DNA of 64,000 nt from Nodosilinea sp. WJT8-NPBG4 (GCA_019359285.1 JAHHHQ010000044.1:1-64000), one strand, 5' to 3'; positions 51,084 through 59,698 are shown, numbered from the stretch's first letter. Numbers and translations: made by a program. The notes: generated by a model not told the origin, from the sequence alone.

Positions 51084-51986
51084 ATGATATCGGCCAATCG
51101 ACAACTGTTACGACGTTTGCGGGGGGGCATGATGGCTGCTGCGATCGCACTTCCCCTCCTCGCTCCAGCCCTGCATGCGGAGAGCTATGCCCAGGAGGCA
51201 CCGTCAGCAGCGGCAGAGGCCGCTCTCAACCAAGGGTTGACGCTCATTCAGCAGGGGCAAATCGACGGTGCTCTGGCCCAGTTTCAGCAGGCGGCAACCC
51301 TTGACCCCACCCTGGCTGCTGCCCACTACAACATTGGCCTAGCTCTGCGCCAAAAGGGTGAGCTGCAAGAGGCAGCCTCTGCCTTCTGGGCAGCGATTCG
51401 AGCCGATCCACAGTTCGCGCTGGCCTATGCAAACCTAGGCGGTGCCCTAATTGAGGGCAACAACCTTGACCAGGCCGAACAATATTTGCAGCGGGCTATC
51501 GCCATTCAGCCCGACCTAGGCAATGCCCACTACAATCTGGGCTTGGTTTACCAGTCCCAGGGGCGATTTCCCGAAGCGCTAGCTGCGTTTGAGCGGGCAG
51601 GTCAATATAGCCCCAATGCCCCTGAGTCATTTTTGCGGCGGGGCATTATCTACCTACAAACTGAGCGCAACGGCGAAGCTGAGGCTGTGCTGCAACAGGC
51701 TCTAACGCTTCAGCCCCGCTACGCCCAGGCCCACTATAATTTGGGAATTGCTCGATTCAACCAGGGTCAAACCGAAACCGCTCTCAACTCATTTCGTACG
51801 GCGACTCAAATCAATGGCGGCTATGCTGATGCCTACTACAGTGCTGGGCTAGCGTTTATCCAGCTCGGTCGTTTTGCTGAAGCCCGCACCGTGCTGGAAT
51901 ATGCCAAAAACCTTTATATCACCATGGGTAACCCGACCTGGGCAGCTAAAGCCCAAAGCCACCTAGGGCAATTGCCTGAGAGCTAA
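51084..51986 (+). CDS. Exported TPR-repeat protein
   Basis: The 300-residue protein (ATG 51084) has a signal peptide (residues 8-33, MMAAAIALPLLAPALHAESY, cleavage after HAE or YAQ). Seven tetratricopeptide repeats follow with the W/L-G-Y-A-F-A-P pattern, for example ALNQGLTLIQQGQIDGALAQ, AHYNIGLALRQKGELQEAAS, AYANLGGALIEGNNLDQAEQ and AHYNLGIARFNQGQTETALN. It is likely a periplasmic or lumenal scaffold for protein complexes; its partners are unknown. The longer frame upstream to 50997 contains GTG-type starts but would bury the signal peptide. Confidence 0.87.
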   Translation: MISANRQLLRRLRGGMMAAAIALPLLAPALHAESYAQEAPSAAAEAALNQGLTLIQQGQIDGALAQFQQAATLDPTLAAAHYNIGLALRQKGELQEAASAFWAAIRADPQFALAYANLGGALIEGNNLDQAEQYLQRAIAIQPDLGNAHYNLGLVYQSQGRFPEALAAFERAGQYSPNAPESFLRRGIIYLQTERNGEAEAVLQQALTLQPRYAQAHYNLGIARFNQGQTETALNSFRTATQINGGYADAYYSAGLAFIQLGRFAEARTVLEYAKNLYITMGNPTWAAKAQSHLGQLPES

Positions 51987-52039
51987 CGGGTTTAAAGGGG
52001 GAGTTTAACAATTCACGCCACTATTTCACTACCGACGCA

Positions 52040-53512
52040 CTACCGAAACTTGAGCTTGCGCGAGGCGTAGAGACACATTTTCAGCAAGATTAGCCCTTCT
52101 CTGACATGGGCAATATTTGAGCTGCCGTAGGTGCGAGGCTGGTAGCGAATTGGCACCTCCACAATGTGGAGGTTGAGCTTGGCGGCCCCAAACAGCAGGT
52201 CAAAATCTCCAAAGGGGTCGAAGTCGCCAAAGTAGCTGCGCCCAGCGGCAATACGCTGGTAGTCGCGTCGCCACAGTACTTTGGTGCCGCAGAGGGTATC
52301 TTTAAGCGGCTGCTCTAACAAAAACGAAAAGAGCAGGGCAAAGATTTTGTTGGCCACCATATTGAGCCACGGCATGGCGGTCTTGGAGCGAGGGTAAACC
52401 AACCGTGATCCGTTGGCAAATTCTCCCCGTCCTGAGGCCAACACCTCGACGAAGTGGGGCAAATCTTCTGGAGGAACGGTCAAGTCGGCATCGAGAATCA
52501 GCAGAATGTCGCCGCTGGCCTGGTCAAACCCAAGGCGTACTGCATCCGCCTTGCCCCGCCCCGTCTGCTGAAAGGCCTTTAGGGTAAAAGGCCCTCGATA
52601 GGTCTGCACCAAGTCCTGAATGGCTTGCCAAGTATGGTCGCGGGAATGACCTTCAACAAAGATAATTTCGGTATGGGCACCCAACTGGGGCAGCCGAGCC
52701 ACGGCAGCGGCGATATTCCCGGCCTCGTTGCGGGCGGGGATGATGACTGAGCAGGTCGGTAGCTCTGAACTGGGCACGGGTTGAGGTCGAGCCACGATAA
52801 AGGTGGTTAGGCACAGGTGCTTGACCACGGGCAGGGGCGCTAGATAGCGGTTCACCAAGTCTGCTATCCCCGGCACAAACTTGGGCCAGAGAAACCGATT
52901 GCCCCGCTGAAGGGGGCGATAGCCGGTGATGGTAAGCAGGTTGGCCACATCATCCATGCTGAGCCAGTTTTGGGGGGGCTGGGGGCGGCGCTGCCCTATC
53001 CGTTCGGCTAGGCCCAGCAGGGGCTCCCAAAGGTGGCTGTGGAAGGTGAGAATAAGGCGGGTGTGGGGCTGGCAAAAGGGCTGCAACCGCTGGAGCACAG
53101 CTTGAATATCGCCTAGGTAGCCCAGCACTCCTGACAGCAGAATGTAGTCGAATTGGCGGTGTTCTGGGGCCAGCTGAGCGGGTTCGATCGCCTCAGCATC
53201 TAGCGTATAGAAGGCGAGCTCAGGATATTTCTGGCTGGCGATCGCCGTCACCGCTGGAGCAAAGTCAATGCCTACCCCAATCGCTGGAGCAGTGGCATGG
53301 AGCAGGTCACCGGTACCACAGCCGACTTCTAGCACGCGGCTGCCAGGCGGAATAATAAATTGATGAAGCCGAGCTAGATCGCCGTAGTAGTAGCGGTTGC
53401 GACGACTCCAGCAATCTAGCTCGGGGGCAGTGTAATCAAAGTAGGCCCGGATATCTTGCTTGAAGTCTTGCTTGGGGGCCTCAAGCAAATCAGTGGAATG
53501 GGCTTGAATCAC
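52040..53512 (-). CDS. Fusion of SAM methyltransferase and GT2 glycosyltransferase
   Basis: The 490-residue protein joins two enzymes. Residues 1-235 are a class I methyltransferase (SRVLEVGCGTGDLL motif I, VGIDFAPAVTAIA, FDYILLSGVLGYLGD). Residues 250-490 are a GT-A glycosyltransferase of family 2, close to dolichyl-phosphate mannose/glucose synthases: SVIIPARNEAGNIAAAVARL, FVEGHSRDHTWQAIQ, GRGKADAVRLGFDQASGDIL, the DXD-like LILDADLTVPPEDLP, and a DTLCGTKVLWRR block. It probably transfers a sugar to a polyprenyl phosphate or lipid and methylates a linked substrate. Start GTG 53512; psaI lies 6 bp upstream on the same strand. Confidence 0.92.
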   Translation of the reverse strand: MIQAHSTDLLEAPKQDFKQDIRAYFDYTAPELDCWSRRNRYYYGDLARLHQFIIPPGSRVLEVGCGTGDLLHATAPAIGVGIDFAPAVTAIASQKYPELAFYTLDAEAIEPAQLAPEHRQFDYILLSGVLGYLGDIQAVLQRLQPFCQPHTRLILTFHSHLWEPLLGLAERIGQRRPQPPQNWLSMDDVANLLTITGYRPLQRGNRFLWPKFVPGIADLVNRYLAPLPVVKHLCLTTFIVARPQPVPSSELPTCSVIIPARNEAGNIAAAVARLPQLGAHTEIIFVEGHSRDHTWQAIQDLVQTYRGPFTLKAFQQTGRGKADAVRLGFDQASGDILLILDADLTVPPEDLPHFVEVLASGRGEFANGSRLVYPRSKTAMPWLNMVANKIFALLFSFLLEQPLKDTLCGTKVLWRRDYQRIAAGRSYFGDFDPFGDFDLLFGAAKLNLHIVEVPIRYQPRTYGSSNIAHVREGLILLKMCLYASRKLKFR

Positions 53513-53518
53513 AGACGA

Positions 53519-53647
53519 TTAGGACTTCTTTAGGGGCTCAGCGGCGTCATCCCGCTCAATGTAAAGGAATAAAAAGGCCATTGCAACGGCGGGAAAGACA
53601 AGCCCCACCAAAGGAACCAGAATAGAGGGTAAGAATGCAGCTGGCAT
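53519..53647 (-). CDS. psaI: Photosystem I subunit VIII (PsaI), 42 aa
   Basis: PsaI is a one-helix subunit of photosystem I that helps PsaL and trimer or tetramer organisation. The reverse strand from ATG 53647 encodes 42 residues: [20 protein letters not shown], then [12 protein letters not shown] and a charged tail. The core [19 protein letters not shown] is the PsaI signature in cyanobacteria and plastids. GAGGTAG is found about 9 bp before the ATG. Its stop lies 6 bp before the methyltransferase-GT2 fusion start. psaL is not in the window. Confidence 0.9.
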   Translation of the reverse strand: MPAAFLPSILVPLVGLVFPAVAMAFLFLYIERDDAAEPLKKS

Positions 53648-53709
53648 AGGGTTTCTACCTCAATAGCAACATCACAGCGTTGAGCATAAGACTACTGCGA
53701 ATCGGCGTG

Positions 53710-54105
53710 CTATATGTCTGTTTTGTTACAAACTTTCTCACTCGACGGGTTTGGCTCCTCCAGGAGCAGGCGGCTGTGCCACCAGGCCTGAGTTTCGCGA
53801 TCGAGCTTGGCGGTGTAGAGGGTGGTGACAAAGGACTGGGCTCCATAGCCCTGGCCGACAATTTCAACGCAGTAGGAGGGCGACTTGCGGGTGGCCATAT
53901 CGGGCACAAACCGCTTGCCAATGCGCCGCCAGCTCGGTTCTTTGCCCCGCCACTGAATGCGACAGCAGGGCCAGGGTAGCTGATCGCGATCGAACAGTCG
54001 GCAGCACGGACCGACGACGCGATAGGTCAGGTGGGCCCCTGGGCTCTGAAAAATGTGGCCCGTAGACCAGGGATGCTCTGAGGAGGGCGGCAGGGGCGGT
54101 ATCAT
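53710..54105 (-). CDS. Conserved cyanobacterial hypothetical protein, 131 aa
   Basis: From ATG 54105 (MIPPLPPSSEHPWSTGHIFQ) the 131-residue protein has several clustered aromatic and cysteine residues: VVGPCCRLFDRDQLPWPCCR, IQWRGKEPSWRRIGKRFVPD, MATRKSPSYCVEIVGQGYGA. The text resembles a small cyanobacteria-only family of unknown role. CC...CC pairs might bind a metal or form disulfides. No membrane segment or signal is seen. It is divergent from the DUF2470 gene with 49 bp between, in the same direction as psaI. An overlapping frame on the same strand (to 54364) is a shadow. Confidence 0.68.
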   Translation of the reverse strand: MIPPLPPSSEHPWSTGHIFQSPGAHLTYRVVGPCCRLFDRDQLPWPCCRIQWRGKEPSWRRIGKRFVPDMATRKSPSYCVEIVGQGYGAQSFVTTLYTAKLDRETQAWWHSRLLLEEPNPSSEKVCNKTDI

Positions 54106-54154
54106 AACAGCATGTAACAAATGGCCAATGTTGAAGTAGTCTACGGGATTTTCT

Positions 54155-54436
54155 ATGGCTGAGCCAATTACTCCAGCGGTGAGCAATCGCATCTGCAAGC
54201 ACATGAACGACGACCACACCGAAGCGGTGTTGCTCTATGCCACCGCCTACGGCAACCAGCCCACCGCCACCGCCGCCGTGATGGAATCTGTGGACCCCGA
54301 AGGCATGACCCTGGCAGTGACCGTAGACGGTGCCCCGACCACCGTGCGAGTGCCCTTTGACCACACCCTAGAGGGGGCCGAAGATGCCCACCACACCCTA
54401 GTTGCCATGCTCAAACAGGCAAAGGCCAGGACTTAA
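54155..54436 (+). CDS. DUF2470 protein
   Basis: The 93-residue protein has the DUF2470 start ITPAVSNRICKHMNDDHTEA with the conserved HMNxDH motif, then VLLYATAYGNQPTATAAVME and DPEGMTLAVT. The domain occurs at the C-terminus of HugZ-type heme-binding proteins and pyridoxamine-phosphate-oxidase-like proteins. Alone in cyanobacteria it is small and soluble; heme or tetrapyrrole-related binding is plausible but unproven. It is followed 15 bp later by a ferredoxin-like gene, suggesting a redox or heme context. Confidence 0.88.
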   Translation: MAEPITPAVSNRICKHMNDDHTEAVLLYATAYGNQPTATAAVMESVDPEGMTLAVTVDGAPTTVRVPFDHTLEGAEDAHHTLVAMLKQAKART

Positions 54437-54451
54437 GCTGGGATCTTTGCC

Positions 54452-54694
54452 ATGAGTGTCTCTATTCAATTTTTGCCCGATGGCATCACCGTCGAAGCCG
54501 AGGTGGGAGAACCCCTGCTGGCAGTGGCCGATCGCGCTGGGGTGAACATTCCCACGGGTTGCCTTATGGGGTCGTGCCACGCCTGCGAAGTCGACTTGGA
54601 GGGGCAAGCAGACCCGATCTGCGCCTGCATTTCGGCGGTGCCGCCGGGCCAGGACACGCTCGTCGTCAACCTCTATGTCGATCCAACCTGGTAG
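54452..54694 (+). CDS. Small 2Fe-2S ferredoxin-like protein, 80 aa
   Basis: The 80-residue protein has the ferredoxin fold start SIQFLPDGITVEAEVGEPLL and the cluster loop TGCLMGSCHAC with Cys37, Cys42 and Cys45 in the usual C-x4-C-x2-C spacing. The fourth ligand is Cys57 or Cys59 (PICACISAVP), only 11-13 residues later. Plant-type ferredoxins have about 29, so the intervening helix is missing. It probably carries one electron to an unknown partner. It starts 15 bp after the DUF2470 gene and is likely co-transcribed with it. The GT4 gene converges from the right. Confidence 0.85.
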   Translation: MSVSIQFLPDGITVEAEVGEPLLAVADRAGVNIPTGCLMGSCHACEVDLEGQADPICACISAVPPGQDTLVVNLYVDPTW

Positions 54695-54717
54695 GCATAT
54701 TGCTCAAAGACATTCAG

Positions 54718-55992
54718 CTATACTCTGAATCCTTTGCCGAACGCTGGGAACAGGCTGCGAGGACGGAATGGCTGAGTGTGGGTTGTGCTGCGATCGCTCG
54801 CTGGGTCAAGTCTTAAGTCATCGCCGCTCGGCACCAGCTCCTGTAAATACCCCCAAGCCTTCTGTTGAGCAGCATCCCAACTAAGATGCTGGCGGTAATG
54901 CTGCCAAGCCGAGAGGGCCAGAGATTGATAACGGGGATAGTCGGCCATCACGGCGGCGATGTATTGGGCATAGTCACCGGCGGTGGCCTCTACCGAGAAG
55001 GCTCTGCCATTAATGTCGGCCTGCAATACGGTGGGAATGCCCCCAACGGCGGCGGCCACGCAGGGCAGCCCAGCGGCGTTAGCTTCACTAATGGCAACTC
55101 CAAAGGTATCGGCTTTAGTGGGAAAGATCAAAAAGTGGGCGGTGCTCAGCAGGGGAGCAAACTGGGCCTCGCCCTGGGAAGTGGCGCGATCGATAAACCC
55201 AAATGACTGCACGAAGCTGGGGCGATCGCCCGCCCATTTAGGTTCGCAGCCGACGACCCAGAGTTCTGTCTTCACGCCCTGCTGATTGAGGGTTTTGGCC
55301 ACCTCCAAGGCCAGCGGCCCGCCCTTGCGCTCCCAGTCAACTCCAAGAAACAGCAGTCGACAGGGGCCAGGGGGCCGCCGCGCGATAGAGGATTCGATCT
55401 CGGTTTGAGTCAGATCTTGGGCCCGGCTGGCGCCTCGGGGAATAATGCGAATCTTGTCGGCGGACAGGCCGTAGAGATCCATCGCTGACTGGGCCGCCCA
55501 TTGGGAGGTGAGAATGACGCGATCGCACCGTTCCAAAGCCGCCTTCTCTGTGGCGTGCAACCGCCGCCGAGTCTCTGGACATAGATTGGTTAGATAGGGA
55601 TAAAAATCCACCAGACTGCCCAGCAGAGCATCGGTCCACAGCACCACCGGCAACGCAGTACGTACCCGTGCCAAAGGAATTGCATTTTCAGGACAGAGCA
55701 GCAGGTCAGCCTCAGATCGAGCAAGTTGGGCTTCAATCTGGCGGGCATAGTGGGGCGCAACCCAAGGTTCCACAGGGCTGTAGTAGCTCTGCCCCAGGCG
55801 TTGGTAGACCAGCCATTTGAGCCGGGTAATCGGTACCCTGCGCCGTTCCAGTGGGCCGAGAAACTCCAGCTCAGCCCCAACATTTTGCAAAAGGTCGGCG
55901 ATTTTTTGCCCGGCTCCGTAGAGGCCTAAGTGGCGCCGGGGCCAGGTAGCGCGATCGCGCACGTCATAGGTGGTAGCGTAGGCAATTTTCAT
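54718..55992 (-). CDS. GT4-family glycosyltransferase
   Basis: The 424-residue GT-B enzyme has an N-terminal acceptor domain (MKIAYATTYDVRDRATWPRR, PVVLWTDALLGSLVDFYPYL) and a C-terminal donor domain. The donor domain shows RLLFLGVDWERKGGPLALEV, LWVVGCEPKWAGDRPSFVQS, and the EX7E-type nucleotide-sugar site FPTKADTFGVAISEANAAGL. This is a retaining family 4 transferase, probably making a cell-wall or glycolipid sugar linkage. The last 25 residues (THTQPFRPRSLFPAFGKGFR) are basic and variable. It starts from ATG 55992 and stands alone between the ferredoxin-like gene and a diguanylate cyclase. Confidence 0.9.
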   Translation of the reverse strand: MKIAYATTYDVRDRATWPRRHLGLYGAGQKIADLLQNVGAELEFLGPLERRRVPITRLKWLVYQRLGQSYYSPVEPWVAPHYARQIEAQLARSEADLLLCPENAIPLARVRTALPVVLWTDALLGSLVDFYPYLTNLCPETRRRLHATEKAALERCDRVILTSQWAAQSAMDLYGLSADKIRIIPRGASRAQDLTQTEIESSIARRPPGPCRLLFLGVDWERKGGPLALEVAKTLNQQGVKTELWVVGCEPKWAGDRPSFVQSFGFIDRATSQGEAQFAPLLSTAHFLIFPTKADTFGVAISEANAAGLPCVAAAVGGIPTVLQADINGRAFSVEATAGDYAQYIAAVMADYPRYQSLALSAWQHYRQHLSWDAAQQKAWGYLQELVPSGDDLRLDPASDRSTTHTQPFRPRSLFPAFGKGFRV

Positions 55993-56077
55993 ATGAATAA
56001 GGGTTGAGCTATGGCTAGCCCAACCCTCTCAGCGACTGATTCTAGAGTGCCCAGGAAATCGTGCCCTACAACGCTAG

Positions 56078-58234
56078 TTAAATGAGGCGAATCCAGTAGC
56101 GATCGCGCCCTCTTCTTTTGGCTTGATACAGCGCGGCGTCAGCGGCGGCAATCAGGTCTTCGGGCGACTGGTCTGCTGTGGGCACCACGCTGGCAATGCC
56201 GATGCTGATGGTGAGGTAGTCGCTCACAGACGACTGGGGATGGGCAATTTCGAGGGCGGCAATTTCCTCTTGAATGGCCTTGGCAACAATCTCGGCTCCG
56301 GCGCGACGAGTGTTAGGCAGCACCACCGCAAACTCTTCGCCGCCGTAGCGAGCCAGCAGGTCGGCAGCACGCTTGACGGCGCGGGTGGCAGCGGCAGCAA
56401 GCGCGATCAATGCCTCATCCCCCTGCTGGTGACCCAGGCAGTCGTTGTAGGGTTTGAAGAAATCGACATCAAACATAATTAGCGATAGGGGCTGCTGCTC
56501 GCGCACCATGCGCTGCCACTCTTGCTCCAGGTACTCGTCAAAGCGGCGGCGGTTGGGGATATGGGTCAACCCATCTAGAGTGGCTAGACGCTCTAGGGTT
56601 TCGTTGGCCTCAGTTAGGGCGGTTTCCATCCCCTTGCGATCGGTAATGTCGATGCAGTTAGTAATCACGCCATTGACGGTGCCGTTGGCATCCTGGAAGG
56701 GGCTAATCACAACTTGATACCAGCGGCGAACGCCATTTCGGTCGATCACTTCCTGCTCGCCCTGGTAGGGAATTTGGGTCTCAATCACCTGTTGATGAAT
56801 GCGGTACTGCTCGATGGCATCAAAGGCCGAAACGTTGGGGTTAACGTCGGTGTCAAGTTTGCCGACCATGTCGACGGGGGTAATGCCGTGCAGGCTGGCG
56901 CTGGCCCGGTTGGCTATCTGCACCCGGCCCTGCCGGTCTTTGACGACAATGATGCTAGGAATGCTGTCGATCACATTTTGCAGAAACTGACGCTGGCGAG
57001 CGATTTCGATCTCGGCCTGCTTGCGCTCGGTAATGTCGCGCACGATCGCCAACACCTGGTCAGGGCCACTGGTGACAATCCGAGCTTCTTCATAGCGCCA
57101 GCCGTCGGCCGTCGAAAAGCGATATTCGTAGACCTGAGGCTCCCCGGTTTGCAGCGCCAGCTGAATGTAGTGCATGCGCTCGGCAACCATGTCGGCGGGA
57201 AGCACCTCATGCATGGGTCTGCCGACATGGGCGCTGGGTTTAGCAATTAGGTTGACCGCTCCGGCATTCATCACATCAAGGCAGACGCCGTCGCCTGAGA
57301 ACCGCACCAGCAGGTCGGGAATCGCCTCTAGGAGAATTCGCTGGGTGGCCTCGGCTTGGTGTAGAGCAGCGGTGCGATCGGCCACCTGGCACTCCAGGGT
57401 TTGGTTGTAGTCGGCCAGTAGCGTTTGGGCCTGCTTGCGGGTGGTGATGTCTTGAAAGGCCGCGATCGCATATTCCACCTCCCCCCTCTGGTCAAAAATG
57501 GGCGTTGTCACCATCTCAATGGGTATAGCCTGGTTGCCGGGCCGCAGCTCAATATCGTCGGCCCAGCCAGTCTGGCCTCGCAACGCCATGGCAATGGGCA
57601 GGGCCGCAGTAGGGTAGCGCTGGCCGGTGCTGGCCCGGTAGGCAATGCAGGTTTCATCCAAACCGAGCGACGGTACCGAGGGCATGTCTTCAAGGCAAAG
57701 CAAAATGCGGGCCTGCTGGCTCGCAAACACCATCTGGCCGTGGCGATCGTAGACGGCAATGCCCAGGGGAATGCCGTCTAAAAACTGCCGCCAGCGCCGC
57801 TCGCTGCGCTGGAGCTCGTGGTTGAGGTGCTCTAGCTCAGCAAACGAATCGTGCAGCTTAGCCGCCATGGTGTTGAACGCCCGCGCCAGCTGCCCCAGCT
57901 CGTCGGTGCTTTCGATGGGGACTGGAGTTTGCCAATTGCCCTGGGCCGTAGCTTGAATGGCTCGGCGCAGTTGGGCAATGGGCTGTAGCACCCGGTTGAC
58001 CACCGCCAGCCCCACCACCACCGAGCTGCCAATGACACCCAGGCTCACCAATGCTACGGCCCAGTTGCCGAGATAAAAGCTCAAAAACCCCAGCAGCCCA
58101 ACCGCACTAACTAGCTGAAGCACAAAAATTGCTACCAACACCGTGCTGAGCGAAAAGGGCTTAAGCAGACGGCTCAATGGTCGGTAGAACGGGAGTTTTG
58201 GCACTGGATTGAGCGGCAATATTAAGTGAAGCAA
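56078..58234 (-). CDS. Membrane HAMP-PAS-GGDEF diguanylate cyclase
   Basis: The 718-residue protein has two N-terminal helices (about 33-53 and 60-80), a HAMP linker (LQPIAQLRRAIQATAQGNWQ, then STDELGQLARAFNTMAAKLH), three PAS units (starting about 150, 290 and 415) and a GGDEF domain (545-710, LDGLTHIPNRRRFDEYLEQE and the active site ARYGGEEFAVVLP). Its second PAS (IPDLLVRFSGDGVCLDVMNA, EPQVYEYRFSTADGWRYEEA) is close to the fifth PAS of the cyclase at 31-34 kb. It should make c-di-GMP in response to a membrane or cytoplasmic signal. The start is uncertain (TTG 58234). Confidence 0.92.
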   Translation of the reverse strand: MLHLILPLNPVPKLPFYRPLSRLLKPFSLSTVLVAIFVLQLVSAVGLLGFLSFYLGNWAVALVSLGVIGSSVVVGLAVVNRVLQPIAQLRRAIQATAQGNWQTPVPIESTDELGQLARAFNTMAAKLHDSFAELEHLNHELQRSERRWRQFLDGIPLGIAVYDRHGQMVFASQQARILLCLEDMPSVPSLGLDETCIAYRASTGQRYPTAALPIAMALRGQTGWADDIELRPGNQAIPIEMVTTPIFDQRGEVEYAIAAFQDITTRKQAQTLLADYNQTLECQVADRTAALHQAEATQRILLEAIPDLLVRFSGDGVCLDVMNAGAVNLIAKPSAHVGRPMHEVLPADMVAERMHYIQLALQTGEPQVYEYRFSTADGWRYEEARIVTSGPDQVLAIVRDITERKQAEIEIARQRQFLQNVIDSIPSIIVVKDRQGRVQIANRASASLHGITPVDMVGKLDTDVNPNVSAFDAIEQYRIHQQVIETQIPYQGEQEVIDRNGVRRWYQVVISPFQDANGTVNGVITNCIDITDRKGMETALTEANETLERLATLDGLTHIPNRRRFDEYLEQEWQRMVREQQPLSLIMFDVDFFKPYNDCLGHQQGDEALIALAAAATRAVKRAADLLARYGGEEFAVVLPNTRRAGAEIVAKAIQEEIAALEIAHPQSSVSDYLTISIGIASVVPTADQSPEDLIAAADAALYQAKRRGRDRYWIRLI

Positions 58235-58522
58235 AACACCCTACCTACTTTTCTAGAATAAAGCGCCTAGACCGACCCTGAAACACTTGCTGTGCCACAT
58301 GTTCAAAGAAGGTTAGGGCGGGGCTTATAGGCTTATCCTAGGGGCTAAGGAAAGGCTAGCCCGTGATCTCAAACAGCTATTTCAATACGCTGGAGGAACA
58401 AGCTAGGTGATTTAAAGCAGTTGTGGCGGCAAAGTCTTGGTTCTAGGCAGCTCTAGTAAGTCTGGTATAAAAAATCTAGGCCTCCTCTGTCCACGATTCT
58501 TTAGTACTTGGCCGGGTTGGTT

Positions 58523-58638
58523 GTGACAGGCCTTAGCGATTTAGGGTTCAGGGTTCAAGGTGCCGGGTTCAAAGCAAATCCTGTCCCCAGGACCTTACAG
58601 CCTGAACCTTGAACCCTGAACCCCCACGAACCTGTCAC
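58523..58638. repeat. Large compound inverted repeat upstream of pstB
   Basis: The inner arms GGGTTCAGGGTTCAAGGT (58544-58561) and ACCTTGAACCCTGAACCC (58606-58623) are perfect 18-bp complements around 44 bp. The outer arms GTGACAGG (58523-58530) and CCTGTCAC (58631-58638) add 8 bp. Each inner arm is itself made of a repeated GGGTTCA unit, with another copy in the loop (58565-58571). It looks like a dispersed palindromic repeat or MITE remnant. Confidence 0.85.
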
Positions 58639-58671
58639 CTTTGGCCTAACAGACTGCTGGGTCGGCAGTCT

Positions 58672-58690
58672 CTTAGCCTCTCCTTAACCC
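58672..58690 (+). promoter_or_regulatory. Pho-box-like element upstream of pstB
   Basis: CTTAGCCT, CTC, CTTAACCC gives two 8-bp direct repeats with a 3-bp spacer (11-bp period), close to the cyanobacterial unit CTTAACCT. It is about 72 bp before the pstB ATG and in its direction. A third copy is not evident. Confidence 0.65.
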
Positions 58691-58762
58691 CAAAGTGTAT
58701 CTGGGCCTGCAATAGTTAGGATGTCCATGCTTGCTGGCCTGTAGCGCGATTCTGGTGCCCTC

Positions 58763-59566
58763 ATGTTAAACACCCAAGCTCTAACCTCTACAGATGTAGC
58801 CCTAAGGGCCGAAAATCTCAATGTCTACTATGGCTCTACCTTGGCCGTACGCAACGTAGACCTATATATTCCTCGGAATGAGATTATCGCCTTTATCGGC
58901 CCCTCTGGCTGTGGTAAGAGCACCGTTCTGCGCTGCTTTAACCGCATGAACGACCTAATCGCGTCATGCCGAGTAGAGGGTAAGATCGCCTTCCACGGTA
59001 GCGATATTTATGCCAAGCAGGTAGACGCTGTAGAACTCCGTCGCAGAATTGGCATGGTGTTCCAAAAGCCCAACCCTTTCCCTAAGTCGATCTACGAAAA
59101 CATTGCCTGGGGCGCTCGTATTAATGGCTACCAGGGTGACATGGATGAGCTAGTAGAAACGTCTCTACGCAAGGCCGCCGTGTGGGATGAAGTGAAAGAC
59201 AAGCTTAAGCAGAGTGGTCTGTCGCTGTCGGGAGGGCAACAGCAGCGCCTCTGCATCGCCCGCACCATAGCCATTCAGCCTGACGTCATTTTGATGGATG
59301 AGCCTTGCTCGGCCCTTGACCCAATCTCGACCATCAAGATTGAGGAAACCATGAAGCAGCTCAAGCAAGACTACACAATTATCGTGGTCACCCACAATAT
59401 GCAGCAGGCCTCGCGAGTGTCTGACCGCACGGCTTTCTACAACGCCGAGGCCACAGACAAAGGGGGCAAGGTCGGCTATCTGGTGGAGTACGACTATACC
59501 GAAGTCATGTTTAACAGCCCTCGCGAGCAGTTTACCCGCGACTACGTATCGGGCCGTTTTGGCTAG
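58763..59566 (+). CDS. pstB: Phosphate ABC transporter ATP-binding protein PstB, without pstSCA
   Basis: PstB powers high-affinity phosphate uptake. The 267-residue protein has Walker [10 protein letters not shown] (about 45-53), the PstB block [18 protein letters not shown], the Q-loop [20 protein letters not shown], signature [16 protein letters not shown], Walker [17 protein letters not shown], and H-loop [18 protein letters not shown]. All catalytic residues are present. The partners pstS, pstC and pstA are not next to it, so it must pair with permeases encoded elsewhere. A Pho-box-like element upstream suggests phosphate control. A perfect palindrome follows the gene. Confidence 0.95.
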   Translation: MLNTQALTSTDVALRAENLNVYYGSTLAVRNVDLYIPRNEIIAFIGPSGCGKSTVLRCFNRMNDLIASCRVEGKIAFHGSDIYAKQVDAVELRRRIGMVFQKPNPFPKSIYENIAWGARINGYQGDMDELVETSLRKAAVWDEVKDKLKQSGLSLSGGQQQRLCIARTIAIQPDVILMDEPCSALDPISTIKIEETMKQLKQDYTIIVVTHNMQQASRVSDRTAFYNAEATDKGGKVGYLVEYDYTEVMFNSPREQFTRDYVSGRFG

Positions 59567-59590
59567 GTCCATCCCAATAATGCTTGGTTG

Positions 59591-59628
59591 TGAAGCGTGT
59601 GGTTGATCTAGATCAACCACACGCTTCA
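59591..59628. terminator. Perfect 38-bp palindrome between convergent genes
   Basis: Positions 59591-59628 read the same on both strands, centred on TCTAGA, with no mismatch. It lies 24 bp after the pstB stop and 70 bp from the SLC13 permease stop, so it can act as a shared terminator. No T-run follows directly. Confidence 0.7.
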
Positions 59629-59698
59629 TTGTTTAATAGCTTGGCTGAGCAGATAATTGTAGTAAGACGAGTCCCTCGATAGCCGAGCGCCATAACGT

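Larger units (their letters stand above)
58235..58762. other. Divergent region between cyclase and pstB
   Basis: 528 bp. It contains a large inverted-repeat structure (58523-58638) and a Pho-box-like element (58672-58690). The left 280 bp hold nothing recognisable. Confidence 0.6.

Noticed and set aside
53864..54364. 166-codon open frame on the reverse strand overlapping the DUF2470 gene
   Set aside because: It is antisense to the DUF2470 gene and out of phase with the more conserved 131-aa protein.
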